Shown here: positions 49,453 through 57,880 of the stretch, one piece after another | How the letters are laid out: every line of letters begins with the position of its first letter | How positions within the stretch are numbered: the stretch's first letter is position 1 | Assembly (NCBI RefSeq): GCF_023913735.1 | Contig: NZ_JAMXBH010000023.1 | Coordinates: 603-64,602 of the forward strand | Direction: 5' to 3' | Source: Pseudarthrobacter raffinosi | Lineage (GTDB): Bacteria > Actinomycetota > Actinomycetes > Actinomycetales > Micrococcaceae | Length of the DNA: 64,000 nucleotides | Position numbers and translations under genes: made by a program | The notes under the pieces: model-generated | Seen by the model: the letters and a program-made list of their open reading frames with translations, nothing else | Told to the model about the DNA's origin: nothing | Databases searched by the model: none

Positions 49453-50265
49453 ATGACCAATGCACCCGCAGACTCACGGGCCGCCCCGCAGGCGAGTGAC
49501 CAGTACGTGCAGTCGCTGGCGCGCGGGCTGGCCGTGATCCGCGCCTTTGATACCGACCACCCGGTCATGACCCTCACCGAGGTGGCTGCCCGGACGGACC
49601 TGACCAGAGCCACGGCCCGGCGCTTCCTGCACACCCTCGTTGAGCTGGACTACGTACGGACCGACGGCAAAACGTTTGCGCTCACGGCCAAGGTGCTGCA
49701 GCTCGGCTACGCCTACCTCAGCGGGCTGTCCCTGCCGCAGCTGGCCCAGCCCCACTTGGAGGAACTGTCCCTCAAGCTGGGCGAATCCACATCTGCGGCG
49801 GTGCTGGACGGCACGGACATCGCCTACGTCGCCCGGGTGACCACACGCCGCATCATGAACGTGGGCATCACCGTCGGCACGCGGTTCCCGGCCTATGCCA
49901 CGTCCATGGGCAGGGTGCTGCTCGCGGCCCTGCCGCCCGCCGGACTGAAGGACTACCTGGAAGCGGCGGAGATTAAACCGCTGACGCCGCGCGGGCTGGG
50001 CACTGTCCCCGAGCTGCTGGTGGTGCTGGAAACCGTCCGCGCCCAGGGCTGGTGCCTGCTGGACCAGGAGCTTGAAATCGGGCTGATGTCCGTTGCCGCT
50101 CCCGTGTACGACGGGCCAACCAAAGTGGTGGCCGCGGTTAACGTGTCCCTCCAGGCCCAGTCGGTAGCAGCCCAGCCGGACCCGGAAGCGTATCTGGCCG
50201 CAGTGACCCGGGGAATCGTGGCTACCGCGAAGCTCGTCTCGGCGGACCTGACCGCCCGGCGGTAG
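49453..50265 (+). CDS. pcaR: IclR-family pca regulator (PcaR/PcaU type)
   Basis: A 270-aa protein: DQYVQSLARGLAVIRAFDTDHPVMTLTEVAARTDLTRATARRFLHTLVELDYV is the winged helix of the PcaR/PcaU/PobR subfamily, and the effector domain (ARVTTRRIMNVGITVGTRFPAYATSMGRVLLA) follows. Such proteins activate pca genes with 3-oxoadipate or protocatechuate as inducer. ATG 49453 lies 8 bases after a TAGGAT hexamer; an in-frame TTG at 49444 is less likely. It closes the plus-strand pca series. Confidence 0.86.
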   Translation: MTNAPADSRAAPQASDQYVQSLARGLAVIRAFDTDHPVMTLTEVAARTDLTRATARRFLHTLVELDYVRTDGKTFALTAKVLQLGYAYLSGLSLPQLAQPHLEELSLKLGESTSAAVLDGTDIAYVARVTTRRIMNVGITVGTRFPAYATSMGRVLLAALPPAGLKDYLEAAEIKPLTPRGLGTVPELLVVLETVRAQGWCLLDQELEIGLMSVAAPVYDGPTKVVAAVNVSLQAQSVAAQPDPEAYLAAVTRGIVATAKLVSADLTARR

Positions 50266-50276
50266 CCTCCGTAAGG

Positions 50277-51605
50277 TCAGGCGCGTTTCGACCAGGCGGC
50301 GATCGGCCTTTTTGGCTTTCCGATCGACTTTCCGGATTCAATCCGGTCGAGGTTATAGCCGATCCTGTCCCGGAGAGCGGGGCTGCCGCCGGAAATGACC
50401 GGCGTTTCGTTCAGGGCAACAGCCAGGCGGGCAAGCGTGTCGCGAATGACCGACTCGGTGCGTCGTTTTCCTATTCCACCCCAGCTGGCGGCTTCGGCGT
50501 AGAAATGATCAAGGGTGATCCGGTGGTGGTTGAACTCATCGCCGATCGCCAACGACAGCTCGTCGCCAATCTTCCGTGAACCGATCCGCGACGGATCGTC
50601 GTTAATGTGCAGAATGGGGACGGCGTCGTAGAGGTCGGCGATCCGTGAATCCCCCTTCGGATCATGAACTATGGAGGCGTTTTTCGCGTGCGCGTCATGA
50701 TTGCCGATGATCACGTTGTAGACCAGGTGTTGCAACCAAATCTCCAGATCTGTCCCGTCGCCGAAGGATCCAAAGAGTTCCGCGATCTTCCGGGCCGTGG
50801 GCCTTAGCGGCGAGTGGGGCTGCTCGGGATTCTGAAACTTGACGGCGGAGTCAGTCCAGTCGAGGCCGAGAGCCTGTGCAGCGTCCTCCTGATGGATGGG
50901 ACGGACGGCTTCTCCCTCCACGATGCGGTCGTATCGCTGGATGGCAAGGAACGTGACTCGGTTGTAGGTGACCAGCTCACTCTGGAAGCTTGTCAGACCC
51001 ATGTGTCGTGACAGTTCGTGGGAGTAGTACTCATCGAAGATTGTTGCAGGGCGGTGTGGTGGCGGCGGCTTAAGAATGTGAGTCGAATGCGCCCGATTCT
51101 CCGGGTAGGCCCACTCATCAGCGAATTTCGCCAGGAGAACTTTTGGTTGGAACCCCGGGAGCATCGAGCGGCCGCTGTCTGGCTCATTTCCCAGGTCAAA
51201 GTCCCGCTGGGCTGTTTCGAGCTTACGGATCACTTCTCGCTTGTTGAGAGGCCGGTAAGCGCCGGGGGCATGGTCGCCGGGCGAATCGGTTCGGAAGGAG
51301 AGGGCCCCGGCCATGGTTAGCCCGTATTTCTTGAGGAATGCGAACAGGTCACTCTCATCAATGCGGGCTTTACGTGCAAGCTGGATGCGGTGGTTTCCTT
51401 CGGGGGCGTAACCGCCGAGAAAATTGGAGACCTGCCGGGTGTCGACAGTTGTCCCCGGGACGAGTGAGAAACCCTCGCTGAGAAGCCCCGGCGCCCCGGC
51501 GAATGAAGGGTTCACCGTGAATGTCACCTGCCGCCGGTCCCGCCGCGTGGGCGTTACCGTGCCAATGTGATCATCGTAGAGATAGACGTCCAAGTGGTCA
51601 GGCAC
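50277..51605 (-). CDS. hipA: HipA-family serine/threonine kinase
   Basis: A 442-aa toxin-type kinase. Features in order: couple_hipA N-terminus (1-100), P-loop-like SMLPGFQPKVLLAKF (~148-161), ATP-binding Lys in HILKP (~179), QRYDR (~223), HQEDAAQALG (~238), catalytic GNHDAHAKN (301-309) and metal-binding Asp in IADLYD (~324). HipA phosphorylates an aminoacyl-tRNA synthetase and arrests growth; HipB neutralises it. All catalytic motifs are intact. It overlaps hipB by 8 bases. Confidence 0.93.
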   Translation of the reverse strand: MPDHLDVYLYDDHIGTVTPTRRDRRQVTFTVNPSFAGAPGLLSEGFSLVPGTTVDTRQVSNFLGGYAPEGNHRIQLARKARIDESDLFAFLKKYGLTMAGALSFRTDSPGDHAPGAYRPLNKREVIRKLETAQRDFDLGNEPDSGRSMLPGFQPKVLLAKFADEWAYPENRAHSTHILKPPPPHRPATIFDEYYSHELSRHMGLTSFQSELVTYNRVTFLAIQRYDRIVEGEAVRPIHQEDAAQALGLDWTDSAVKFQNPEQPHSPLRPTARKIAELFGSFGDGTDLEIWLQHLVYNVIIGNHDAHAKNASIVHDPKGDSRIADLYDAVPILHINDDPSRIGSRKIGDELSLAIGDEFNHHRITLDHFYAEAASWGGIGKRRTESVIRDTLARLAVALNETPVISGGSPALRDRIGYNLDRIESGKSIGKPKRPIAAWSKRA

Positions 51606-51840
51606 CAGTGGATCCTGCGGGAACGTCGTAGCTGATGGTCACCCTGATTCCAAGGCGACGAAGAGTCCGGAACATGCGTGTGGCCCATAGGGTCGGGGTA
51701 CCGGACTCAAGGCTCGCAAGATACAGGCGGGGGATACCGAGTTCCTCCGACAGCTGTTCCTGCGTCAATCCGCGTCCAGTGCGCACGTGCTTTACTGCGG
51801 CGCCGAATTCCTTGGGGCTGCGGGCTTCGAAGGCGGGCAT
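51598..51840 (-). CDS. hipB: HipB-type antitoxin, XRE helix-turn-helix
   Basis: An 80-aa protein: FGAAVKHVRTGRGLTQEQLSEELGIPRLYLASLESG (residues ~12-47) is a Cro/CI-type helix-turn-helix. I chose ATG 51840 because AGGAG lies 5 bases upstream of it and because the alternative ATG at 51852 falls inside the first operator copy. It represses its own operon through four sites upstream and binds HipA. Confidence 0.88.
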   Translation of the reverse strand: MPAFEARSPKEFGAAVKHVRTGRGLTQEQLSEELGIPRLYLASLESGTPTLWATRMFRTLRRLGIRVTISYDVPAGSTGA

Positions 51841-51851
51841 GCCACTCCTCA

Positions 51852-51947
51852 TGATTGATTATGGCAACACTGTCAAGTGTATGAATATTACAACATTGCG
51901 CATTGTTTGAATATACCAACATCGTCGGATGTGTGGATATTCAAACA
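51852..51947. promoter_or_regulatory. Array of four HipB operators at 26-bp steps
   Basis: Eighteen-base sites occur at 51852 (TGATTGATTATGGCAACA), 51878 (TGTATGAATATTACAACA), 51904 (TGTTTGAATATACCAACA) and 51930-51947 (reverse strand TGTTTGAATATCCACACA). Start positions are exactly 26 bases apart; the last is inverted. The consensus is TGTTTGAATATnnCAACA. The stretch lies between the hipB start and 52185 (345 bases, otherwise without a gene) and is AT-rich, so it should also hold the promoter. Confidence 0.75.
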
Positions 51948-52185
51948 CTCGCTGGCGTTTCAAGCTTCGGACCGATGCCCGGGGCAGCCGCAGACACGCC
52001 CCAAAAGACAGCCAACCGGTTGACCCGCAGCAACATAGCCACCGCATCCCATCAAAGCGCCATAGACTCTAGCCAACCACGTGCAGCAGTCCCGCTACTC
52101 GAAGCCCCGCCCTGAAACAGCCGGACCACGGCTGGGAGCCAACGCCAGAGGTACTGCAGCACTCGTCCGTAAGGGAGTTGGCGGT

Positions 52186-53439
52186 TTGAAACTGGGCATA
52201 CCGCGGGAACGTCATGAGGGTGAGCGGCGTGTGGCCGCCACGCCGGAAACGGTCAAGCAGCTGGCGGGGCTTGGCCTGGACGTCCTGATCGAGGCAGGAG
52301 CAGGGGCCGCCGCCGGCTACTCAGACCACGATTACGCCGACGCCGGCGCCCGCATCGTCCAGGACCTGGATCCCGGCGAACTGAACGTCCTGGTCCACGT
52401 CCGCCCGCTGGAACCCCCGACGGCGGCAGCCCTGAAGAGGGGCGCCGTCACCGTTGGCCTGGCCTCGCCGTCGTCCGAACTCGCCACCGTGCAGGCGCTC
52501 GTGGAGGCCGGCGTCACCGCCTTCGCCCTGGAACTGGTGCCCCGCATCTCGCGCGCCCAGTCCATGGACGCACTCAGCTCCCAGGCCCTGGTGGCTGGCT
52601 ACCGCTGCGTGCTCGAAGCCGCGATCCGGCTCCCGCGCTTCTTTCCGCTGTACATGACCGCCGCCGGCACCGTCCCGCCGGCCCGCGTGCTGGTGCTCGG
52701 AGCCGGGGTTGCCGGGCTGCAGGCCATCGGCACCGCGAAACGGCTGGGGGCCCGGGTCTCCGCCAACGACATCCGGCCCGCCTCCGCTGACGAGGTTGCG
52801 TCGATGGGCGGCACGTTCATCAAGCTGGACCTGGAAACGGCGGAGGCATCGGGTGGCTACGCCCGCGAACTCAGTGCCGACCGCGGCGCCCTCCAGCGAA
52901 AACTCCTCGCCCCGCACGTCGCCGTGGCGGATGTCCTGATTACGACGGCGGCCGTCCCGGGCAGGCGCGCACCGCTCCTCGTGAGCCGCCAAATGGTGCA
53001 GGGCATGCGCCCCGGCTCCGTCGTAGTCGACCTCGCTGCGGAGTCCGGCGGTAACGTCGAGGGCGCTGTTCCCGGCGAGGACATCCTGGTTCCGACCGCC
53101 GACGGGCAGGGCCACGTCACGTTGGTGGGGCTGAAGGACGCACCGTCCGCGATGGCGCAGGACGCGTCCCGCCTGTATGCCAAGAACGTGGCCAACCTGC
53201 TCGCCCTGATGGTCCGGGACGGCACCGTTGCCCCCGATTTCGAGGACGACGTGATCGCCGGCGCGTGCCTCACGCACGACGGCGCGGTGCGGCACCTGCC
53301 CACGGCAGAGGCACTGGCGGCTCTTGTCCCCGCCCTGCCCGACCATGCGCCCCGGGTCCAGGACGATCGGGTCCGGAACGACGGGATCCGGATCGAGGGG
53401 CTCCAGATCGACAGGGTCCAGAACGAGGGGGGAATCTGA
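52186..53439 (+). CDS. pntA: NAD(P) transhydrogenase alpha subunit (PntAA)
   Basis: A 417-aa NAD(H)-binding domain I: KLGIPRERHEGERRVAATPETVKQL at the start, VLVLGAGVAGLQAIGTAKRLGA (Rossmann loop, ~170) and VDLAAESGGNVEGAVPGED (~285). It is the soluble domain of the three-subunit form. The start TTG 52186 has AAGGGAG upstream; the frame is open further but only in unrelated leader sequence. The last ~30 residues are an unusual run of Asp/Arg/Gly/Ile repeats (DRVRNDG, IRIEG, IDRVQNEG). pntAB begins in the stop codon. Confidence 0.92.
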   Translation: MKLGIPRERHEGERRVAATPETVKQLAGLGLDVLIEAGAGAAAGYSDHDYADAGARIVQDLDPGELNVLVHVRPLEPPTAAALKRGAVTVGLASPSSELATVQALVEAGVTAFALELVPRISRAQSMDALSSQALVAGYRCVLEAAIRLPRFFPLYMTAAGTVPPARVLVLGAGVAGLQAIGTAKRLGARVSANDIRPASADEVASMGGTFIKLDLETAEASGGYARELSADRGALQRKLLAPHVAVADVLITTAAVPGRRAPLLVSRQMVQGMRPGSVVVDLAAESGGNVEGAVPGEDILVPTADGQGHVTLVGLKDAPSAMAQDASRLYAKNVANLLALMVRDGTVAPDFEDDVIAGACLTHDGAVRHLPTAEALAALVPALPDHAPRVQDDRVRNDGIRIEGLQIDRVQNEGGI

Positions 53440-53774
53440 TGGACGGCATGAGTCTGCTGACGGTCACCGTGCTGGCGGTGTTTGTCGGCTTCGAAGTGGT
53501 TTCCAAGGTCTCCAGCACCCTGCACACGCCGCTGATGTCCGGCGCCAACGCCATCCACGGCATCATCCTGGTGGGCGCCATTATCGTGGCCGGCCAGGCG
53601 GCGGACCCGTGGATCCTGGCCGTGGCGCTGCTCGCCGTGGTGCTGGCCACCGCCAACCTGGTGGGCGGCTTTGTGGTGACGGACCGGATGCTGCACATGT
53701 TCCGTGCCCGCAAGGACGTCGCCCGCCAGGGAGCCCCGGCTAAGGAAGCCACCGGCAGGCAGGACGCAAAGTGA
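53439..53774 (+). CDS. pntAB: NAD(P) transhydrogenase membrane subunit (PntAB)
   Basis: A 111-aa protein with three to four transmembrane helices: LLTVTVLAVFVGFEVVSKV, PLMSGANAIHGIILVGAIIVAG (including the SGANAIHG proton-path motif) and LATANLVGGFVVTDRMLHMF. It completes the proton channel with PntB. Its ATG shares an A with the pntA stop (TGATG), with GAGGGGGG upstream. The C-terminal tail is basic. Confidence 0.92.
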   Translation: MDGMSLLTVTVLAVFVGFEVVSKVSSTLHTPLMSGANAIHGIILVGAIIVAGQAADPWILAVALLAVVLATANLVGGFVVTDRMLHMFRARKDVARQGAPAKEATGRQDAK

Positions 53775-55144
53775 CCCTCCTCGATCCTGTCTGGACCTCC
53801 CTCCTCTACCTCGCCGCCGCGGTGTTCTTCATTCTTGCCCTTCGCGGCCTCAGCTCGCCCCGGACTGCCCGCCGCGGCAACCTGATCGGTGCCTTCGGTG
53901 CGCTGCTCGCCGTCGTCACGGTCTTCGTTTCCGCCAGGCTGGACAACATCCCCTGGATCATCGGTGCCATCGCGGTGGGGACCGCGGTGGCAGCGCCGGT
54001 GGCCCGGCGGGTGCAGATGACTCAGATGCCGCAGCTCGTGGCCCTCTTCAACGGCGTGGGCGGCGGCGCCGCAGCCCTGGTGGCGCTGCTGGAACTCAGC
54101 CACACCGCCGACCCCTGGGTCCGCCTCGCCATCGTGTTCACCCTCCTGGTGGGGACCGTGTCCTTCGCCGGATCCGGGGTCACCTTCGCCAAACTCCAGG
54201 AGCTCATGACCACCCGGCCCATCGTTTTCCCGGGACTCCCCGTGGTTATGGCAGCGGTGCTGCTCGCCGCGGTGGGCACCGCCGTCGCCGTCGTCCTGAC
54301 CGGTTCCCTGGCGCTCGCGGTGCTGCTGATGGTGCTGGGCCTGGCCGCCGGTGCGCTGCTGGTGCTGCCGGTGGGCGGCGCGGACGTGCCCATCGTCATC
54401 TCGCTCCTGAACGCGTTCACCGGACTGGCCGTCGCCGCGTCCGGCGTGGTGTTGGGCAACGTGCTGCTGGTGGTGGCCGGCACCCTGGTGGGCGCCTCCG
54501 GTACCATCCTCACCCGGGCCATGGCGGCCGCGATGGGCCGCAGCGTGGCTGGCATCCTGTTCGGCGCCTTCAAGGGAGGTTCGACGGCGGGATCCACCGC
54601 CGTGAGCGAACGTCCAGTCAGGTCCTCCAGCGCGGAGGACGTCGCCGTGCTCCTGGGCTACGCGCAGCGGGTGATCATTGTCCCCGGCTACGGCCTGGCG
54701 GTGGCGCAGGGCCAGCACACCGCGGCCGAGCTGGCCCTGGCCCTCGAAGCCCGCGGCATCGAGGTGGACTTCGCCATCCATCCCGTGGCCGGCCGCATGC
54801 CCGGGCACATGAACGTGCTCCTGGCTGAGGCGAACGTGCCGTACGAATCGCTCAAAGAGATGGGCGAAATCAACTCCGAGTTCCGCATGGCCGACGTCGC
54901 TTTGGTCGTGGGCGCCAACGACGTCGTGAACCCGGCGGCAAAGACGTCCTCCGGCTCGCCGATCTACGGTATGCCCATCCTGGAAGTGGCCGACGCCCGG
55001 CAGGTGATCTTCCTGAAACGCTCCATGCGGCCCGGATTCGCGGGAATTGAGAACGAGCTCCTGTACGAACCGCAGACCTCGCTGCTCTTCGGCGACGCCA
55101 AGGATTCCCTGGCCAAGGTGCTGGGCGCGGTGAAGGCGCTGTAG
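53771..55144 (+). CDS. pntB: NAD(P) transhydrogenase beta subunit
   Basis: A 457-aa protein: nine or so helices in the first ~270 residues, then the NADP(H)-binding domain III with VIIVPGYGLAVAQGQHTAAELA, VDFAIHPVAGRMPGHMNVLLAEANVPY, VALVVGANDVVNPAA and ADARQVIFLKRSM. Coupled to proton flow, it moves hydride from NADH to NADP+. It starts by a GTGA overlap with pntAB. Confidence 0.94.
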   Translation: MTLLDPVWTSLLYLAAAVFFILALRGLSSPRTARRGNLIGAFGALLAVVTVFVSARLDNIPWIIGAIAVGTAVAAPVARRVQMTQMPQLVALFNGVGGGAAALVALLELSHTADPWVRLAIVFTLLVGTVSFAGSGVTFAKLQELMTTRPIVFPGLPVVMAAVLLAAVGTAVAVVLTGSLALAVLLMVLGLAAGALLVLPVGGADVPIVISLLNAFTGLAVAASGVVLGNVLLVVAGTLVGASGTILTRAMAAAMGRSVAGILFGAFKGGSTAGSTAVSERPVRSSSAEDVAVLLGYAQRVIIVPGYGLAVAQGQHTAAELALALEARGIEVDFAIHPVAGRMPGHMNVLLAEANVPYESLKEMGEINSEFRMADVALVVGANDVVNPAAKTSSGSPIYGMPILEVADARQVIFLKRSMRPGFAGIENELLYEPQTSLLFGDAKDSLAKVLGAVKAL

Positions 55145-55194
55145 CGAAGTACGCTTGTCCGCAAGGCCCAATTCCCATGTCAGCGAAGGACACC

Positions 55195-56112
55195 ATGACA
55201 GCCAACAGCTCCACTTCCCTCAAGCGCCCGGCCATCATCATCAATCCTGCCAAGCCGGTGGACATCGACGTCCGTGCCCTGGCAGCCAAGCATTGCTCGA
55301 AGAACGGCTGGGGAGATCCCATCTGGCTGGAGACCACCAAGGAGGACCCCGGCGTCGGCCAGGCGAAGGAGGCACTCAAGCAAGGGGCCGACGTCGTTAT
55401 TGCCGCCGGCGGCGACGGCACCGTGCGGTGTGTGGCCGAGGTCCTTTCCGGCGGGGACGTGCCCATGGGGTTGCTTCCGTTCGGCACCGGAAACCTCCTG
55501 GCCCGGAACCTGGGCATGGACGTCACCGACTTTGACGGCGCCATGGCCGGGGCCCTGGCGGGCACGGAGCGGAAGATCGACGTGGTCCGGGCCGCCCGCA
55601 ATGATCCGGACAAGGAGCAGGTCTTCCTGGTCATGGCCGGAGTGGGCTACGACGCCACCATCATGGCCGACACCAACGAGGACCTCAAGGACAAGGTGGG
55701 CTGGCTGGCCTACGTGGACGCCGGGATCCGGAACCTCCCGGGCAAACCAGTGAAGGCCACCATCGTCCTCGACGGCAAGACGGTGGTGCACCGCGGGGTC
55801 CGCAGCGTGATGGTGGGCAACTGCGGCAAGGTCCAGGGCGGACTGGAGATCTTCCCGGATGCCAAGATGGATGACGGCCTGCTGGACGTGGCCGTGCTGG
55901 CACCGAGGGGGAAATTCGGGTGGTTCTCCGTGGTGGCCGGCATGATCGGCAAGGGCCGCGGCAAGGACACGTCCGTGGAGTACTACCAGGGTAAATCCGT
56001 AGAGGTCACCCTCGAGCACAACGATGACTATCAGCTCGACGGCGACCACGAAGGCGACGGCAAGCACGTCCTGATGACCATTGAGCCCGGCGCGCTCACC
56101 ATCCGGATGTAA
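55195..56112 (+). CDS. Diacylglycerol/lipid kinase family protein
   Basis: A 305-aa protein with AIIINPAKP near the N-terminus, the GGDGTVRCVAEVL nucleotide motif (~residue 72), GLLPFGTGNLLARNLGM and, in the C-terminal part, VMVGNCGKVQGGLEIFPDAKMDDGLLDVAVL. The family phosphorylates diacylglycerol or related lipids; an exact lipid cannot be named. ATG 55195 has AAGGA upstream; ATG 55177 is an alternative. A palindromic repeat follows the stop. Confidence 0.87.
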   Translation: MTANSSTSLKRPAIIINPAKPVDIDVRALAAKHCSKNGWGDPIWLETTKEDPGVGQAKEALKQGADVVIAAGGDGTVRCVAEVLSGGDVPMGLLPFGTGNLLARNLGMDVTDFDGAMAGALAGTERKIDVVRAARNDPDKEQVFLVMAGVGYDATIMADTNEDLKDKVGWLAYVDAGIRNLPGKPVKATIVLDGKTVVHRGVRSVMVGNCGKVQGGLEIFPDAKMDDGLLDVAVLAPRGKFGWFSVVAGMIGKGRGKDTSVEYYQGKSVEVTLEHNDDYQLDGDHEGDGKHVLMTIEPGALTIRM

Positions 56113-56118
56113 CCGGCC

Positions 56119-56182
56119 CAACTAGGTAGCGCTAACTGTCGTTTTGAGGCCCCATAACGACAGATAGCGCTACCTACATTGG
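56119..56182. repeat. Palindromic intergenic repeat, copy C
   Basis: CAACTAGGTAGCGCTAACTG on the left and CAGATAGCGCTACCTA on the right pair around GTCGTTTTGAG/CATAACGAC. It begins 7 bases after the lipid kinase stop, between convergent genes, in the same orientation as copy A. Confidence 0.9.
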
Positions 56183-56190
56183 CGGGGAAC

Positions 56191-57030
56191 CTACATGCAG
56201 GGTGAGGGCGCCGGACGGTGGGCCAGGATTTCGGCGAGCTCGGCGAGCCGGTGCGCGCGGGCTGACTCGGCGGGTGTGAAGGGTTCCCCGGGACGGGCGA
56301 AGGTGATGGGGCCGTGCCAGGCGGTGGGGATCTTCAGGCGGGTGCCGTCGGCGTCCGCTTCCAGGGTGGCCTCTGCGGGGGTGAGGATGCGGGCACGAAG
56401 CAGCTCGGCGACTGCCAGCGGAAGCTCGTCCGGGGCGTCGGCGATTCGTGCCGCCAGGCTCAGCGCCTTCGTCTGGCCGTCCGCCATGGCCAGCGCGGTG
56501 GTGGGCCAGACCCGCGAACTTGAGCCGCCGCCGTCGTGCAGTGCCTCCAGCAGGTGCCGTTCACTGAGGTTCCCCGGCGCCGAGAGCACAAACTCGTCCA
56601 GCACACCGCCTGCAACGGGGTGGACGTGGATGCTGAGGATGTTGGTGTCCAGGCGGGCCAGCGCCCGGGTGATTTTCTGCAGCGAACCCGGGTGGTCCTG
56701 GAGCACCGTGCGTGCCCGCCACAGCGCCGGTGCGCTGCCCAGCTTCCTGTGGTGCCGGAGCGCCGGCGCGTGCAGCCAGCCGCGGAGCATCCGGGCGGCG
56801 GAGGGCTCCGCCACCCAGATCACCAGCACGGTGGCCGTGAGCGTGAGGACCAGCACCTTGGCAAGATACGGCAGGTGCGTTCCCACCACGAGGGCGTGGA
56901 CCAGCAGTTCGATCGGGAGCATAACGGCCACGTTGGCCAAGGTCAGGCGGGTCTTGGTGGGTTCCGGCATCAGGCCGCAGACTTCACAGCTCAAATCAGC
57001 CGCGGCAGGGTTCCTTGCAGTGGGCTTCAT
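56191..57030 (-). CDS. ACT-domain membrane protein
   Basis: A 279-aa protein. A CxxC motif (SCEVCGLMP, ~residues 14-22) precedes two transmembrane helices (~30-72) and a connecting basic segment. An ACT-type domain follows at ~107-160 (RTVLQDHPGSLQKITRALARLDTNILSIHVHPV), then a second compact region with APDELPLAVAELLRARILTP. ACT domains usually bind amino acids or purines. The ligand and partner are unknown. Confidence 0.78.
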   Translation of the reverse strand: MKPTARNPAAADLSCEVCGLMPEPTKTRLTLANVAVMLPIELLVHALVVGTHLPYLAKVLVLTLTATVLVIWVAEPSAARMLRGWLHAPALRHHRKLGSAPALWRARTVLQDHPGSLQKITRALARLDTNILSIHVHPVAGGVLDEFVLSAPGNLSERHLLEALHDGGGSSSRVWPTTALAMADGQTKALSLAARIADAPDELPLAVAELLRARILTPAEATLEADADGTRLKIPTAWHGPITFARPGEPFTPAESARAHRLAELAEILAHRPAPSPCM

Positions 57031-57108
57031 GCCTCAAGGATCACAGCGGGGTGTTTCGGCGGCGTTGCCCCGCCGTTCCGATTGTGGGAACAGGCTGCGG
57101 GGGCAAAC

Positions 57109-57735
57109 TCACGAGCCCAAGCGGCCGCCGGACTCCTCGAGATAGCAGGAGCCGCAGAGGGACTCGTACCAGACGTCCTGGCCGTCGATGGCCACCTGGT
57201 CGCCGTCGAACACCACTTCGTTGCCGACGCGCCGGGTGTTGAAGATGGCCTTGCGCCCACACCGGCAAATGGTCTTGAGCTCTTCCAGCGTGTGGGCGAC
57301 CTCCATAAGCCGGCGCGATCCCGGGAAGGCGCGGGTCAGGAAGTCAGTCCTGATGCCGTAGGCCAGCACCGGCACGTTGTCCAGGACGGCGATGCGGAAC
57401 AGGTCATCCACCTGGTCCGGGGTGAGGAACTGGGCCTCGTCCACCAGCAGGCAGGCCACCGGCTTCTGATCCACGTGCTCCAGCAGGGCATCGGGGTCGT
57501 CGCCGGCCGCATGGGCGGCGAAGAGCTCACGGACGGGCGTGGTGGCGGAGATCAGGAAGTCCACGGACCGGGTCATGCCCAGCCGGGACACAATGTCGGT
57601 ATCGCCTTTGGTGTCCACGTCGGGCTTGGCGAGAAGGACACGCTGGCCCCGCTCTTCGTAGTTGAAAGCGGCCTGCAGGAGCCCGGTGGACTTTCCTGAG
57701 TTCATGGCGCCGTAGCGGAAGTAGAGCTTGGCCAA
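57109..57735 (-). CDS. tdk: Thymidine kinase
   Basis: A 208-aa type II thymidine kinase: Walker A YGAMNSGKST (residues ~8-17), LLVDEAQFLTPDQVDDL (Walker B-like), and two Cys pairs for zinc (ICRCGRK and SLCGSCY). It phosphorylates thymidine in salvage. The start is TTG 57735 (MAKLYFRYG), with AAAGGA 6-8 bases upstream; the ATG at 57798 would add an unsupported leader. Confidence 0.94.
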   Translation of the reverse strand: MAKLYFRYGAMNSGKSTGLLQAAFNYEERGQRVLLAKPDVDTKGDTDIVSRLGMTRSVDFLISATTPVRELFAAHAAGDDPDALLEHVDQKPVACLLVDEAQFLTPDQVDDLFRIAVLDNVPVLAYGIRTDFLTRAFPGSRRLMEVAHTLEELKTICRCGRKAIFNTRRVGNEVVFDGDQVAIDGQDVWYESLCGSCYLEESGGRLGS

Positions 57736-57880
57736 GAGGGTCCTTTCAATGGGTCCGGCTATCGATCCTATGCCGTACGTCCCAGGGATCCATCGCAAAC
57801 GGCCGGCATCCCGGCTGCCGGCACGCCCGCTCGGGTCTCACCCGCCCCGCCCCGCCCGCGCGGGGCCCGTCCCGCCGTCG

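Noticed and set aside
53270..55171. 633-aa minus-strand open frame rich in His, Gly and Gln
   Set aside because: It is antisense to pntA/pntAB/pntB, which are certain; the composition reflects the complement of GC-rich codons.
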